Shown in pieces: positions 8,180-17,589 of a stretch of 64,000 nucleotides of DNA. Position 1 is the first letter of the stretch. Every line of letters begins with the position of its first letter. The notes under the pieces were generated by a model. It ran no database searches, was not told the origin of the DNA, and saw nothing but the letters and a program-made list of their open reading frames with translations. This DNA is from Sphingopyxis sp. BE259 (GTDB lineage: Bacteria; Pseudomonadota; Alphaproteobacteria; Sphingomonadales; Sphingomonadaceae): the NCBI RefSeq assembly GCF_031457495.1, contig NZ_JAVDWM010000001.1:62001-126000 (forward strand). The letters run 5' to 3'. Made by a program: the position numbers and the translations under genes.

Positions 8180-10354
8180 TTGCGCCGCGAACGAAAGTCG
8201 TCATCGTCAGGTAATTCATCATCGTCGGGTCAGCGCGGCGGCAAGACGCCAACAAGCGAGCCGTCGCGCTTTCGCATCTGGGTGCGGCGGCTTTTCCGCT
8301 GGGGGCTGGGCTTGGCCGTCGTCGCGCTCGTCGCGCTGGCGGTCGCGGTCGGCATCGCCGTGCAGCGGATGCCGAGTTTCGAGGAACTCAAGAAATCTCC
8401 GGCGGGTCAGACGATCCGCGTCCGCGCCGCCGATGGCACCGTGTTCCTGTCGCTCGGTCCCAATTACGGGCGCTGGCTGACGCTGCGCGAAACGCCGCAG
8501 GTGATGCAGGACGCGATGGTCGCGGTCGAGGACCGGCGCTTTCGCTATCATCCGGGGCTCGATCCGGTCGGCATGGCGCGCGCCGCGGTGGTCGCGGTGC
8601 AGAATCGCGGCAGCGGGCGGCGGCTGCAGGGGGCCTCGACAATCACCCAGCAACTGGCGCGCAACGTGTTCCTGTCGAACAGCTATGATTTCAAGCGCAA
8701 GGCGCGCGAAATGATCCTGGCGATGGCGCTCGAATGGAAATTTTCGAAGGACGAGATCCTCGAACTCTATTTGAACAAGGTCTATTTCGGCGGCGGCAGT
8801 TATGGCATCGATGCCGCCTCACGCCGTTTTTTCGGGCATAGCGCCACCGAAATGTCGCTATCCGAAGCTGCCGTGGTCGCGGGACTGGTCAAGGCGCCGT
8901 CGCGCTATTCGCCGACCGCCGACGCGGGCGCGGCGCTGGGCCGCGCCGGGGTCGTGCTGAGCGTCATGGTCGATGCCGGGGTGATCACCCAGAGTCAGGC
9001 CGACAGCGCCAAGCCTGCCGATGTCCAGCTGGCACAGGAAACCGGCCAGAACAGCGCCCGATATTTCAGCGACTGGGCATTGCCCCAGCTCGACATGCTG
9101 ATCGACGAAGGCAGCGAGGCGCTCGACGTGTACACGACGATCGACCTCAATATGCAGCGCGCCGCGACCGCGGCAATCCAGGCGAACACTCCGCGCGGGG
9201 TGCAGGGCGCACTGGTCTCGCTCGACCGCGACGGCGCGGTGCGCGCGATGGTCGGCGGCACCGATTATGTCACCTCCAACTATAACCGCGCAACGCAGGC
9301 ATTGCGCCAGCCGGGGTCTGCGTGGAAATTGTTCGTCTATATGGCGGCGCTCGAAGCCGGATATAAGGTCGACGATCCCGTGGTCGATGAGCCGGTGACG
9401 ATCAACGGCTGGAGCCCGCGCAACTCGTCGGGGCGCTTTGCCGGGACGATGGATCTGCGCAGCGCCTTTGCCTATTCGGTCAACACCGTCGCCGCCAAGC
9501 TGGGCGACGAGGTCGGATTTTCGTCGGTCGCCAACATGGCGCGGCGGTTCGGCATCACCACCCCGGTCAACACTCACCCGTCGATGGTGCTGGGCAGCGC
9601 CGAAGTGCGGGTGATCGACATGGCGGCCGCCTTTGCCGCGGTGTCGCGCGGCGGCATTTCGGTCGAACCTTACGGCATCACCAAGGTGACGACCGCCGAC
9701 GGCCGCCTGCTGTACCAACGCCCCGCGACCCGCGGCCAGGTGCTGGTCGACAATTGGGTCGCCGCGGGCATCACCGACCTGCTCCAGACCGCGGTCAACA
9801 CCGGCACCGGCCGCGCGGCGCAGATCGGCCGCCCCGTCGCGGGCAAGACCGGGACGACGTCGAGCAACAAGGACGGCTGGTTCCTGGGCTTTTCCAGCGG
9901 GCTGACGACGGGCGTGTGGATGGGCCGCGACGATGCCAAGGCGGTCGGCGGGCTGCAGGGCGGCCGCGCCCCGGCACAGGCCTTTGCCGATTATATGCGG
10001 GTCGCTGTCGCGCGGCGGCCGGTCGAGGCATTCGACACCGAAGTCGTCCTGCCCGAATGGCAGCTGGAGGACGAAGGCGAGGCCTATATGGGCGAGCCCG
10101 GCGAGGGCGGGCTGGTCGATGAGAATGGCATGCCGATCGAACTGCCTTATGACCTGCGCCCGCCCGAAAGCACCGAACCTGCCCCGGCGCCGGAGGACGG
10201 TCCGGTGCTTGATCAACAATGGATCGAGGAACAGACCGGACGGCGTGGCCCCGGCGACCCCGGCGCAGCGCCCAAGAACGGCGCGCCACCCAAGGGACAA
10301 CCGCCGGTGGCAAAGGCACCGGCGCAGCGCCCGCCGCCGGCCGAGTTCAATTAG
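8180..10354 (+). CDS. Class A penicillin-binding protein (PBP1-type transglycosylase/transpeptidase)
   Basis: 724-residue bifunctional peptidoglycan synthase anchored in the inner membrane. A Ser-rich cytoplasmic tail is followed by a transmembrane helix (about residues 33-57). The glycosyltransferase domain shows EDRRFRYHPG (catalytic Glu near 117), GASTITQQLARN and the EILELYLNKVYFGGG block. The transpeptidase domain has SAWK (SxxK, about 380), SVN (SxN, about 433) and KTGTT (about 555). The last 100 residues are Pro/Ala/Gly rich. Start is TTG at 8180, chosen because AGGGAAGGA lies 10 bases upstream. It could equally be called PBP1A or PBP1C-like; I see no PBP1C-specific tail. Confidence 0.92.
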   Translation: MRRERKSSSSGNSSSSGQRGGKTPTSEPSRFRIWVRRLFRWGLGLAVVALVALAVAVGIAVQRMPSFEELKKSPAGQTIRVRAADGTVFLSLGPNYGRWLTLRETPQVMQDAMVAVEDRRFRYHPGLDPVGMARAAVVAVQNRGSGRRLQGASTITQQLARNVFLSNSYDFKRKAREMILAMALEWKFSKDEILELYLNKVYFGGGSYGIDAASRRFFGHSATEMSLSEAAVVAGLVKAPSRYSPTADAGAALGRAGVVLSVMVDAGVITQSQADSAKPADVQLAQETGQNSARYFSDWALPQLDMLIDEGSEALDVYTTIDLNMQRAATAAIQANTPRGVQGALVSLDRDGAVRAMVGGTDYVTSNYNRATQALRQPGSAWKLFVYMAALEAGYKVDDPVVDEPVTINGWSPRNSSGRFAGTMDLRSAFAYSVNTVAAKLGDEVGFSSVANMARRFGITTPVNTHPSMVLGSAEVRVIDMAAAFAAVSRGGISVEPYGITKVTTADGRLLYQRPATRGQVLVDNWVAAGITDLLQTAVNTGTGRAAQIGRPVAGKTGTTSSNKDGWFLGFSSGLTTGVWMGRDDAKAVGGLQGGRAPAQAFADYMRVAVARRPVEAFDTEVVLPEWQLEDEGEAYMGEPGEGGLVDENGMPIELPYDLRPPESTEPAPAPEDGPVLDQQWIEEQTGRRGPGDPGAAPKNGAPPKGQPPVAKAPAQRPPPAEFN

Positions 10355-10376
10355 GTCAAAAACCTACTTTTATGAA

Positions 10377-10490
10377 CCGTTTGTCCTGAGGAGCCATTGA
10401 GCTTGTCGAAATGGCGTCTCGAAGGACGCTCCCACCCACGTCCTTCGAGACGGGCCTTCGCAAAGCTCAGACCCTCCTCAGGACCAACGG
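10377..10490. repeat. Intergenic palindromic repeat, family B copy 1
   Basis: Begins CCGTTTGTCCTGAGGAG and ends with the complement CTCCTCAGGACCAACGG. Internal inverted pieces include GTCTCGAAGGAC and GTCCTTCGAGAC. It fills most of the gap between the convergent PBP and metallopeptidase genes. Related copies are at 21052, 35042 and 38662. Confidence 0.8.
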
Positions 10491-10520
10491 TCTTTTGAAT
10501 CTGTCTAATCAGAACCGAAC

Positions 10521-11252
10521 TCAGGCCTCAAACCGATACCGGTGCAGCCCGCGTCCCTCGCGGCGCAACCAGCCGCGCGCCGCGGCGACATCGCCGTCGT
10601 GCAATTCGTCGACCAGCGCGTGGAAAGCGGCGCCATGATCCATATGCACCAGATGTGCGACCTCGTGTGCCACGGTGGCGCGGCGGACATGGTCGGGCGC
10701 CATGATCAGTCGCCAGCTATAGCGCAGGTCGCCGTCATAGGTGCAACTACCCCAGCGGCTGCGCGGATCGCCGACCCCGACACGCCCGACTGACAGTCCG
10801 GCGCGGGCGGCAATGTCGCGGCTTTCACGGTCAAGCAGCGCCAGTGCCTGCCCTTTCAGCCAGCGCTCGACGCGACGTCCGACGGTTTCGGCGGGACCGC
10901 CCACGCACAACGCATCGGGGCCGACAGCAATGGCGCGCGGCGCGGCAGGCATCCAGTCGATATGGCGATCGATGCCGAGGAACGGCACTGAAGCGCCGGG
11001 GCCGACGATGACCGGCTGCGCCGCCTTGCCCACCTGTTCGGCGAGCCAGGCCTGCTGCTCGCTCGCCCATTTCAGCGCCGCGCGGACGTTGGTGCGGCGC
11101 GGCACGGTCAGCCGCAACTGGCCGCGCGCCGCGTCGAACACCAGCCGGTAGCGTCGCGACTGGGCGTGGTGGACGACGCGCACCGGCCACGCCTCGTCAC
11201 CGACCTGGATGTGCGGCGCCTCGGCGCGCGAATCAAACCACGCGTTCGACAA
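10521..11252 (-). CDS. YgjP-like (DUF45) zinc metallopeptidase
   Basis: About 243 residues. The C-terminal half carries the zinc-binding HEVAHLVHMDHGAAFH (HExxH plus a downstream His) and the DPRSRWGSCTYDG block of the YgjP/DUF45 family related to SprT and M48 peptidases; the substrate is unknown. The start is uncertain. TTG at 11252 gives a short N-terminus as in other family members and overlaps the YcgN stop by 20 bp; ATGs at 11279 and 11330 would overlap YcgN by 47-98 bp. It is the last of three minus-strand genes (SCO, YcgN, this) that overlap end to start and look like one operon. Confidence 0.82.
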   Translation of the reverse strand: MSNAWFDSRAEAPHIQVGDEAWPVRVVHHAQSRRYRLVFDAARGQLRLTVPRRTNVRAALKWASEQQAWLAEQVGKAAQPVIVGPGASVPFLGIDRHIDWMPAAPRAIAVGPDALCVGGPAETVGRRVERWLKGQALALLDRESRDIAARAGLSVGRVGVGDPRSRWGSCTYDGDLRYSWRLIMAPDHVRRATVAHEVAHLVHMDHGAAFHALVDELHDGDVAAARGWLRREGRGLHRYRFEA

Positions 11253-11688
11253 GATGATTTTCCAGCGGCCCGGCGACATCCTCGCTGACGGTCCAGCCGA
11301 CGATCGACTGACCCGCGCGATGGACCGCATCGCGGTCGCCCGACACCAGATAATGCCACGCGGGCAGCGGCCGGTCCTCGGCGCGCAGGCGGTAAGCGCA
11401 GCTTTGCGGCAACCATTCGATGTCGGCGACCTTCGCCTTGGTCAGCGTCAGGCAGTCGGGAACGTGACGACGGCGATGCTTGTAATCGCCGCAGCGCGCG
11501 GTGGCGAGGTCGAGCAGGCGGCACGCGACGTTGGTGGGATAGATGCGCCCCGTATCTTCATCCTCGATCTTGTGCAGACAGCATTTGCCGCAGCCGTCGC
11601 ACAGGGCTTCCCACTGGCCGGCGTCGAGGCTGGCGAGCGGCGCTTCCCAAAAGGGACGGGGCGCCGCAGCGCCGGTCACTTGACCCAT
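11233..11688 (-). CDS. YcgN family cysteine-cluster protein
   Basis: 151 residues of the UPF0260/YcgN family. Eight conserved cysteines are visible: CDGCGKCC (30-37), Cys56, Cys66 (RCGDY), Cys79 (PDCL) and Cys97 (SCAYR), consistent with an Fe-S or zinc cluster. Biochemical function is not established. ATG at 11688 overlaps the SCO gene stop by 13 bp, implying coupled translation. Upstream SCO is also a metal-handling protein, but a shared pathway is only a guess. Confidence 0.88.
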   Translation of the reverse strand: MGQVTGAAAPRPFWEAPLASLDAGQWEALCDGCGKCCLHKIEDEDTGRIYPTNVACRLLDLATARCGDYKHRRRHVPDCLTLTKAKVADIEWLPQSCAYRLRAEDRPLPAWHYLVSGDRDAVHRAGQSIVGWTVSEDVAGPLENHLVERVV

Positions 11689-12320
11689 TTCGCCAGATCG
11701 GCGGCAACCGCTGCGGGGGCACCCTCGTCGGCGTCGGTCGACGGATCGTCCAGCGGCAGCAGCGCGAGCGGCTTGCCCGCCGGGTCCATCAGAAACGCGA
11801 GCTGGCTGTGCGCCATCAGATAGCGGTCGGGGGCGGACCCATCGACCTTGTTATAGGTGACGACATAGGCTTTGGCGACCGTGGCAATCTGTTCGGGGGT
11901 GCCGGTCAGGCCCAGCAGGCGCGGATGATAGCGCGCCACGAAGGGTTTCAGCGCCGCGGGGGTATCGCGCGCCGGATCGACGGTGATGAACAGCGGCGCA
12001 ATCTTCGCGCCGCGTGCCGCGTCAGCCTTTTCGAACTGCGCCAGCCCGCGCATCAGCTTTTGCAAGTCGACCGGACAGATGTCGGGGCAGAAGCTGTAGC
12101 CGAAATAGACGAGGCGATACTGGCCTTTGAAATCCGTATCGCGCACGGTCTTGCCGGTCTGATCGGTGAGCGTGAAGGGACCGCCGATGCGCGCGCCTTC
12201 GAGCGGCGGGGTCGACGGCGGCGCCTCGGCCGCGCCATTGCATCCCGACAGCATCGCGCCGAAAGCGACGATCAGGCTTGCACGGATCAGCGTTTGTCCC
12301 ATATTTGCGATATTCATCAT
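11676..12320 (-). CDS. SCO1/SenC family copper chaperone lipoprotein
   Basis: 214 residues. A hydrophobic segment ends in the lipobox LSGC (Cys27), anchoring a thioredoxin-fold domain in the periplasm. The copper-binding CPDIC (Cys78, Cys82) and the distal His in YLMAHSQLAF (about 170) are all present, so the protein should deliver copper for the CuA centre of cytochrome oxidase. ATGs at 12320, 12317 and 12302 all leave a plausible signal peptide. Divergent from the ankyrin gene. Confidence 0.9.
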   Translation of the reverse strand: MMNIANMGQTLIRASLIVAFGAMLSGCNGAAEAPPSTPPLEGARIGGPFTLTDQTGKTVRDTDFKGQYRLVYFGYSFCPDICPVDLQKLMRGLAQFEKADAARGAKIAPLFITVDPARDTPAALKPFVARYHPRLLGLTGTPEQIATVAKAYVVTYNKVDGSAPDRYLMAHSQLAFLMDPAGKPLALLPLDDPSTDADEGAPAAVAADLAKWVK

Positions 12321-12406
12321 GTGGCCAGCCTTGGTCGGCTAGGCCGCGAAAATCAACCATTGTCGTCGCGGCGTCGCGGCGGTGCTTGCCAAGGGTCACC
12401 CAGATC

Positions 12407-13027
12407 ATGTTCCGACGCGCGGAGTTCCGCCTCGCCACTCTCCTCCTTGCCGTCATCGCGGCGGCGAGCCTGCTCCACGGCCCGGCCCAAGCGCAGTTCC
12501 GCGGCGGTTACGCCTTTTTGCAGGCGGTCGAAAACCGTGATGGGACCAAGGCGACCGACGCGCTGAAAGATGACGCGACGCTGATCAACACCCGCAATCC
12601 CGACACCGGTGAAACCGCGCTGGCCATCGTCGCGAAGCGCCGCGACGGTACCTGGCTGCGTTTTTTGCTGGCGAAGAACGCCGACCCGGCGATCGCGGAC
12701 CGCCAGGGCATGACCCCGCTGATGCACGCGGCGCTGCTCAACTTTACCGACGGCGCGCAGGAATTGCTCGATGCGAAGGCACCGATCGACCAGACCAACC
12801 GCCGTGGCGAAACCGCGCTGATCCTGGCGGTGCAGACCAAAAATGTGGCGATGGTCCGCCTGCTGGTGCGGGCCGGCGCCAATCCCGGTAAGGCCGACCA
12901 TGCCACCGGGATGAGTGCCCGCGACTACGCCAAGCGCGACGACCGCACCGGACAAATCGTGACGATCCTCGACGCCAAACCCGATGGGCCGACGCGCAAT
13001 CTGGGGCCCAGCTTCGGCCCCAATTGA
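12407..13027 (+). CDS. Ankyrin-repeat protein, exported
   Basis: 206 residues. Signal peptide (RLATLLLAVIAAASLLHG, cleavage near AQAQ) followed by about four ankyrin repeats, the clearest being GETALAIVAKRRDGTWLRFL, GMTPLMHAALLN and GETALILAVQTKNVAMVRLL. Periplasmic ankyrin proteins usually act as protein-binding scaffolds or inhibitors; the partner here is unknown. ATG at 12407 is used because the signal peptide begins there; the in-frame ATG at 12278 would add an untypical extension across the promoter region shared with SCO. Confidence 0.85.
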   Translation: MFRRAEFRLATLLLAVIAAASLLHGPAQAQFRGGYAFLQAVENRDGTKATDALKDDATLINTRNPDTGETALAIVAKRRDGTWLRFLLAKNADPAIADRQGMTPLMHAALLNFTDGAQELLDAKAPIDQTNRRGETALILAVQTKNVAMVRLLVRAGANPGKADHATGMSARDYAKRDDRTGQIVTILDAKPDGPTRNLGPSFGPN

Positions 13028-13035
13028 TCTCTAAA

Positions 13036-13065
13036 TGTGATGTACTGATTGACAGTCACATCACA
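13036..13065 (+). promoter_or_regulatory. Operator-like inverted repeat with embedded TTGACA, upstream of the HTH-RibB gene
   Basis: TGTGATGTACTG (13036-13047), five bases, then CAGTCACATCACA (13053-13065): an almost perfect 12-base inverted repeat with one extra C. TTGACA at 13049-13054 overlaps the centre and could be a -35 box, which would put transcription start close to the ATG at 13084 (possible leaderless mRNA). A second small palindrome TCACAGTGTGA covers 13061-13071. The downstream protein starts with an HTH-like domain, so autoregulation at this site is a reasonable inference. No FMN riboswitch is visible. Confidence 0.55.
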
Positions 13066-13083
13066 GTGTGAGACAGTCCGCCC

Positions 13084-14361
13084 ATGTCCACACAGTTGAT
13101 CGAGCGCATCCGCGCCATCGTCGATGACGGCAGCATGTCGCGGTCGGGCCTTGCCCGCGCCGCGGGTCTGCACGCCAACAGCCTGCGCGATCTGGATTCG
13201 CCCGGCTGGAACCCCACCGCCGAAACCTTGCGCAAGCTGGAACATTGGCTCGCGCACGGCAGCGACCTGTCGCCGATGGCGACGCCGGAAGAGATTATCG
13301 CCGAGGCGCGCAACGGCCGGATGTTCATTCTGGTCGATGACGAGGATCGCGAAAATGAGGGTGATCTGGTCATTCCGGCGCAGATGGCGACACCCGACGC
13401 AGTCAATTTCATGGCGACCCACGGCCGCGGCCTGATCTGCCTGACGCTGACCAGGGCGCGCGTCGATCAGCTCGGGCTCGAGTTGATGAGCCGCGCAAAC
13501 GGCACCCGCCACGAAACCGCGTTCACCACGTCGATCGAGGCGCGCGAGGGCGTCACCACGGGTATTTCGGCGGCCGATCGCGCGCGCACCGTGTCGGTCG
13601 CGATCGACGGCGGCAAGGGCCGCGACGACATCGTCACCCCCGGCCACGTCTTTCCGCTGATCGCCCGCGACGGCGGCGTGCTCGTCCGCGCCGGCCATAC
13701 CGAGGCGTCGGTCGATATTTCGCGGCTCGCCGGGCTAAATCCGTCGGGGGTGATCTGCGAGATCATGAACGACGACGGGTCGATGGCGCGGCTCGACGAC
13801 CTGATCCCCTTCGCACGGCGCCACGGGCTGAAGATCGGGACGATCGCCGACCTGATCGCCTATCGCCACCGCAACGACCGGCTGGTCGAATGCGTCGCCG
13901 ACGACCCGTTCGAATCGGATTATGGCGGCGACTGGCGACTCAAATCCTATCGCAACAAGATCGACGGCAGCGTCAATCTGGTGCTGCAAAAGGGCGCGAT
14001 CGATCCCGCAGGCGTGACGCTGGTCCGGATGCATCCGGTGTCGATCTTTGACGACATCATGGGTCGTCCCGGCCCAAAGAAGCGCCGGCTGCAACGCTCG
14101 ATGGAAGCGATCGGCGAGGCCGGGTCGGGGGTCATCGTCATGCTGATGCGCCCGCTACCCGGATCAGCGGCGGCCGAGGAAATCCCGCCGCCATCGGGCG
14201 GCATGGACCTTCGCACCTATGGCATCGGCGCCCAGATCCTTGCCGACCTGGGCGTCCATGCGATGGAATTGCTGACGCCGTCGCACAACAATCTCGTCGG
14301 GCTGGAGGGCTATGGCCTGTCGGTCGTCGGCGAACGTTCGATCCCCGGGGAGGCCGCATAA
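13084..14361 (+). CDS. ribB: 3,4-dihydroxy-2-butanone-4-phosphate synthase with N-terminal HTH and degenerate RibA-like domain
   Basis: 425 residues in three parts. Residues 1-60 resemble a Cro/XRE-type helix-turn-helix ([19 protein letters not shown]). Residues about 68-275 are RibB, which makes the four-carbon riboflavin precursor from ribulose 5-phosphate, with [12 protein letters not shown] (85-96) and GHTEASVD intact. Residues about 280-425 align with GTP cyclohydrolase II but the three zinc cysteines are gone: the usual ECLTGD is VSIFDD, and RCDCG is replaced by RPGPK. GTP cyclohydrolase activity is therefore unlikely and a separate RibA must exist outside the window. ribH follows with a one-base overlap. 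No clear ribosome site precedes the ATG. Confidence 0.9.
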   Translation: MSTQLIERIRAIVDDGSMSRSGLARAAGLHANSLRDLDSPGWNPTAETLRKLEHWLAHGSDLSPMATPEEIIAEARNGRMFILVDDEDRENEGDLVIPAQMATPDAVNFMATHGRGLICLTLTRARVDQLGLELMSRANGTRHETAFTTSIEAREGVTTGISAADRARTVSVAIDGGKGRDDIVTPGHVFPLIARDGGVLVRAGHTEASVDISRLAGLNPSGVICEIMNDDGSMARLDDLIPFARRHGLKIGTIADLIAYRHRNDRLVECVADDPFESDYGGDWRLKSYRNKIDGSVNLVLQKGAIDPAGVTLVRMHPVSIFDDIMGRPGPKKRRLQRSMEAIGEAGSGVIVMLMRPLPGSAAAEEIPPPSGGMDLRTYGIGAQILADLGVHAMELLTPSHNNLVGLEGYGLSVVGERSIPGEAA

Positions 14362-14786
14362 TGGCGCATGTTCTGATCGTCGAAGCCCGTTTCTACAGCC
14401 AGCTCAACGACATGCTGCTCGACGGCGTGCGTAGCGCGCTCGACGCGGGCGGCCATAGCCACGAGACGGTGACCGTCCCCGGCGCGCTCGAAGTGCCCGC
14501 GGCGATCTCGCTCGCCGCCGACACCGGCCGCTACGACGCTTATGTCGCGCTTGGCGTCGTGATCCGCGGCGAAACCTATCATTTCGAGGTGGTGTCGAAC
14601 GAAAGCGCGCGCGGCATCATGGCGCTGACCCTCGATGGCTTGGCGATCGGCAACGGCATCTTGACCGTCGAGAATGACGAACAGGCGCTTGCGCGCGCCG
14701 ACAAGACGCGCAAGGATAAAGGCGGCGAAGCGGCAAAGGCCGCGCTCGCCATGCTGTCCCTGAAGGAACAATTCGGCATTGGTTGA
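14361..14786 (+). CDS. ribH: 6,7-dimethyl-8-ribityllumazine synthase
   Basis: 141 residues, the usual length. Condenses 5-amino-6-ribitylaminouracil with the RibB product to form lumazine. Marks are [11 protein letters not shown] near the N-terminus, the GALEVPAAI substrate loop, [15 protein letters not shown] and [16 protein letters not shown]. The ATG shares its first A with the ribB stop codon, so the two are coupled. ribE and ribD are 7 kb away on the other strand. Confidence 0.95.
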   Translation: MAHVLIVEARFYSQLNDMLLDGVRSALDAGGHSHETVTVPGALEVPAAISLAADTGRYDAYVALGVVIRGETYHFEVVSNESARGIMALTLDGLAIGNGILTVENDEQALARADKTRKDKGGEAAKAALAMLSLKEQFGIG

Positions 14787-15441
14787 TCGCCCGCCCCCGA
14801 GCCGTTTTTCCGTCGTCGAGCGCGGCGGGCGGCTGGTGGTGATCGACAAGGAAACCGGCCAGACGCCGCTTAGCGCCGCCGAGCGCATGGAAATTCACGA
14901 TCGCCAGCTGGGCATCGAATCAGTCCGACCCGAACGGCGGGCCAATGCGCCCGACCTGTCGGCATCCGCGCGCGCCGAATCGGGTCTCAGCGCGCGGCCC
15001 GCGCCGAACCAGCCGCAGGCGGTGACCCCCGCCCCCAGCAAGCCGCGCAGCGCCGCCGCGCCGCAGCAGCAGCAGGGCAAGCGGCCCTGGACAACCGAGC
15101 CCGGTGACCGGCCAGCCCTGAAATCGAATAGCGCGCCCGCGCCAGCCCGCGTCCCCAGCCGTCCGGCACCGCAAGGCGGCGCCCGCAAGACGATCGTCAC
15201 CGGCAAATGGTGGGACAGCAAAGGCCCGCGCATGATCGAGCTGGGGCCAAAGGGGCAGCAGACGCTGAGCGGCGGGTTCGTCACACTGTTCGCCGTCGCA
15301 GTCATCGCAGCGATCGTCGCGCTGATCATTCAGCCGGTGCTGCTGTTCGTGGGCGGCTTCCTGCTGTTCCGGTTCGGCAGTAATATCCTCGGCCCGCTGG
15401 GCGCAGGGATTGTCGATAAGGCGATTGCGGAGAGGAACTGA
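14779..15441 (+). CDS. Hypothetical protein with C-terminal membrane hairpin
   Basis: 220 residues, function unknown. N-terminal 40 residues are ordered-looking ([19 protein letters not shown]). A long Pro/Ala/Gln-rich linker (about 50-135) with a QQQQ run follows, then a short conserved-looking segment [20 protein letters not shown] and two close hydrophobic helices (about 168-200). The TTG start at 14779 overlaps the ribH stop by 8 bp, so it is probably the third gene of the ribB-ribH operon. A link to riboflavin is not shown by the sequence. Confidence 0.6.
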   Translation: MVDRPPPSRFSVVERGGRLVVIDKETGQTPLSAAERMEIHDRQLGIESVRPERRANAPDLSASARAESGLSARPAPNQPQAVTPAPSKPRSAAAPQQQQGKRPWTTEPGDRPALKSNSAPAPARVPSRPAPQGGARKTIVTGKWWDSKGPRMIELGPKGQQTLSGGFVTLFAVAVIAAIVALIIQPVLLFVGGFLLFRFGSNILGPLGAGIVDKAIAERN

Positions 15442-15478
15442 TCGTCGCCCCCGCGCTAGCAAGGGCGACGATGACGTT

Positions 15479-16564
15479 TTACGCGTCCACCAGCGCCGGA
15501 TAGTCGGTGTAACCCTCGGCGCCCGGCGAGTACCAGGTCTGCGGGTTATCCGCGGCCCATGCGGCGCCGCTTTTGATCCGTTCGACCAGATCGGGGTTGC
15601 CGATATAGGGGCGACCAAAGGCGATTGCGTCCGCCACCCCGCTCGCCAGCGCCGCTTCGGCCTTGGCGACATCATAGTCGCTGTTGAGGATCAGCGGGCC
15701 TTTGAACACCTTGCGGATCGCCGGCGACTGCTTCGGCACGTCGGTGTTGCCGAAGGTGCCGTCAGGACCGGGCTCGCGCAGTTCGAGGAAGCCGATGCCG
15801 AGCGTATCGAGCGCCGCCGCGGCCGCCGTGAACAAGGGCTCGGGATTGCTGTCATCGACACCCTGCGAATTGCCATTGGGCGACAGGCGCACCGAGACGC
15901 GGTCGGCGCCCCAGACGCCGATCAACGCTTCGGTCACTTCGCGCAACAGCCGGATGCGATTCTCGACCGGGCCGCCATAATCATCATCGCGCAAATTGCT
16001 GTTGTCGCGCAGGAACTGGTCGATCAGATAGCCGTTGGCGCCGTGGAGCTGGACCCCGTCGAACCCGGCGCGCTTCGCATTCTCGGCCGCCTTGGCATAA
16101 TCGGCAATCAGTCGCGGAATTTCAGCCAATTCGAGCGGGCGCGCGACTTCAAGATCGCGGCGACCGACCGGCGTATGCGCCCGGCCCTCACCCTGCGTTG
16201 CCGATGCCGACACCGGCGGCTTGCCATCGTTGAACACCGAATGGACCAGCCGCCCCATGTGCCACAGCTGTGCCACGATGCGTCCGCCCGCGGCATGGAC
16301 AGCGTCGGTCACCGGCTTCCAGCCTTCAACCTGTGCGTCGGTCCACAGCCCGGGCGCCGACGGCCAGCCGAGGCCTTCCTGCGAAATGCCGGTTGCTTCC
16401 GAAATGATCAGCCCCGCCGAGGCGCGCTGGCGGTAATATTCGACCGCGAGTTCAGTCGGGACAAACCCGGCGGCCGCGCGGCCGCGGGTCAGTGGCGCCA
16501 TGATGATGCGGTTCGGCGCCGCGATGGCGCCCAGCTTGATCGGGTCGAAAAGCGATACGGCCAT
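15479..16564 (-). CDS. Old yellow enzyme family alkene reductase (NADH:flavin oxidoreductase)
   Basis: 361-residue FMN-binding TIM barrel that reduces activated C=C bonds with NAD(P)H (NemA/OYE class). Visible features: RIIMAPLTRGRA near the N-terminus, IISEATGISQEGLG, AQLWHMGRLVH, the substrate-binding His/Asn pair in GFDGVQLHGANGYLIDQFLRD, and the FMN phosphate loop ADAIAFGRPYIGNPDLVER. Start at ATG 16564, preceded by GGAGG at 16569-16573; an in-frame ATG at 16582 lacks this. Physiological substrate unknown. Confidence 0.92.
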   Translation of the reverse strand: MAVSLFDPIKLGAIAAPNRIIMAPLTRGRAAAGFVPTELAVEYYRQRASAGLIISEATGISQEGLGWPSAPGLWTDAQVEGWKPVTDAVHAAGGRIVAQLWHMGRLVHSVFNDGKPPVSASATQGEGRAHTPVGRRDLEVARPLELAEIPRLIADYAKAAENAKRAGFDGVQLHGANGYLIDQFLRDNSNLRDDDYGGPVENRIRLLREVTEALIGVWGADRVSVRLSPNGNSQGVDDSNPEPLFTAAAAALDTLGIGFLELREPGPDGTFGNTDVPKQSPAIRKVFKGPLILNSDYDVAKAEAALASGVADAIAFGRPYIGNPDLVERIKSGAAWAADNPQTWYSPGAEGYTDYPALVDA

Positions 16565-16677
16565 AAATCCTCCACGTTCCAAATTTCCGGCGACGACCGT
16601 TCGGGGCGCCGCTATGGCCCGCAGAGCTATGGATGCTGCGGTGCCTGCACAATGGTGAGTATCAAAAGAAAATCTAA

Positions 16678-17589
16678 ATGACAGCCAAGATCGAAAGCCT
16701 CGACGCGAAAGACGCTGCGCTGCCGATCACCGGGCGCTGGGCCTTTCTGGCCTTGCTGGCGGGCAATATTTCGCTGTCGATCGGCGCGCTGCTCGTCCGA
16801 CTGGCCGACTCCGGACCCACCGCCTCGGCCTTTTGGCGCATGGCGATTGCGCTGCCCTTCCTGCTCGCGCTGGCGTGGCGCGAGAGTGGCGGGCGGCTGC
16901 CGCCGCGAAACGCCATCATCGTGGCGAGCGCCGCGGGCATTTTCTTCGCGCTCGACCTCGTCGCCTGGCACATCGGCATCCTCCAGACCAAGGTCGCCAA
17001 CGCCACCCTGTTCGGCAATTGCGCCAGCCTGCTGCTGGTGATCTGGGGGATTTTTCTCGCGCGCAGCTGGCCGCGCGGGTGGCAGGCGCTGGCGATCCTG
17101 CTCGCTTTTGCCGGATCGGCGCTGCTGATGGGGCAAAGTTACGAACTGTCGCCCGCCTATCTGGTCGGCGACCTGCTCAGCCTGCTCGCGGGGGTGCTCT
17201 ACACCGTCTATGTGATCCTGATGCAGCGGGTGCGCGACACGCTCGAACCGTGGACCGCGCTGGGCATTTCGTCGATCGTCTGCGTCCCGATCCTGCTCGG
17301 CACCGCGCTGGCGCTGGGCGAGGCGATCATGCCGCAGAACTGGACCCCGCTGATTCTGCTGGCGCTGACCAGCCAGATCATCGGGCAGGGGCTGATGACC
17401 TGGTCGCTGCCGCGTTTCTCGCCGCTCGTCATCGGACTGACCCTGCTGGTTCAGCCCGCGGTCGCCGCGCTGGCGGGCTGGCTGGCGTTCGGCGAACTGC
17501 TGGGGCCGATCGACATTTTCGGCGGAATGCTGGTCGGTGCGGCGCTGGTGCTGATCCGGTTGCCGAACCGCCGCGCCGCGCCTATCTGA
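16678..17589 (+). CDS. EamA/DMT family transporter
   Basis: 303-residue inner-membrane protein with about ten hydrophobic segments arranged as two EamA repeats (about 25-150 and 165-298), the drug/metabolite transporter superfamily. Substrate cannot be predicted. Its stop TGATG overlaps the COQ9 start by one base, so the two are coupled, although a functional link is not obvious. Divergent from the old yellow enzyme. Confidence 0.88.
   Translation: MTAKIESLDAKDAALPITGRWAFLALLAGNISLSIGALLVRLADSGPTASAFWRMAIALPFLLALAWRESGGRLPPRNAIIVASAAGIFFALDLVAWHIGILQTKVANATLFGNCASLLLVIWGIFLARSWPRGWQALAILLAFAGSALLMGQSYELSPAYLVGDLLSLLAGVLYTVYVILMQRVRDTLEPWTALGISSIVCVPILLGTALALGEAIMPQNWTPLILLALTSQIIGQGLMTWSLPRFSPLVIGLTLLVQPAVAALAGWLAFGELLGPIDIFGGMLVGAALVLIRLPNRRAAPI

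Noticed and set aside
13028..13083. FMN riboswitch ahead of the ribB fusion gene.
   Set aside because: Only 56 bases separate it from the previous gene, too short for the FMN aptamer, and none of its conserved sequence is visible.
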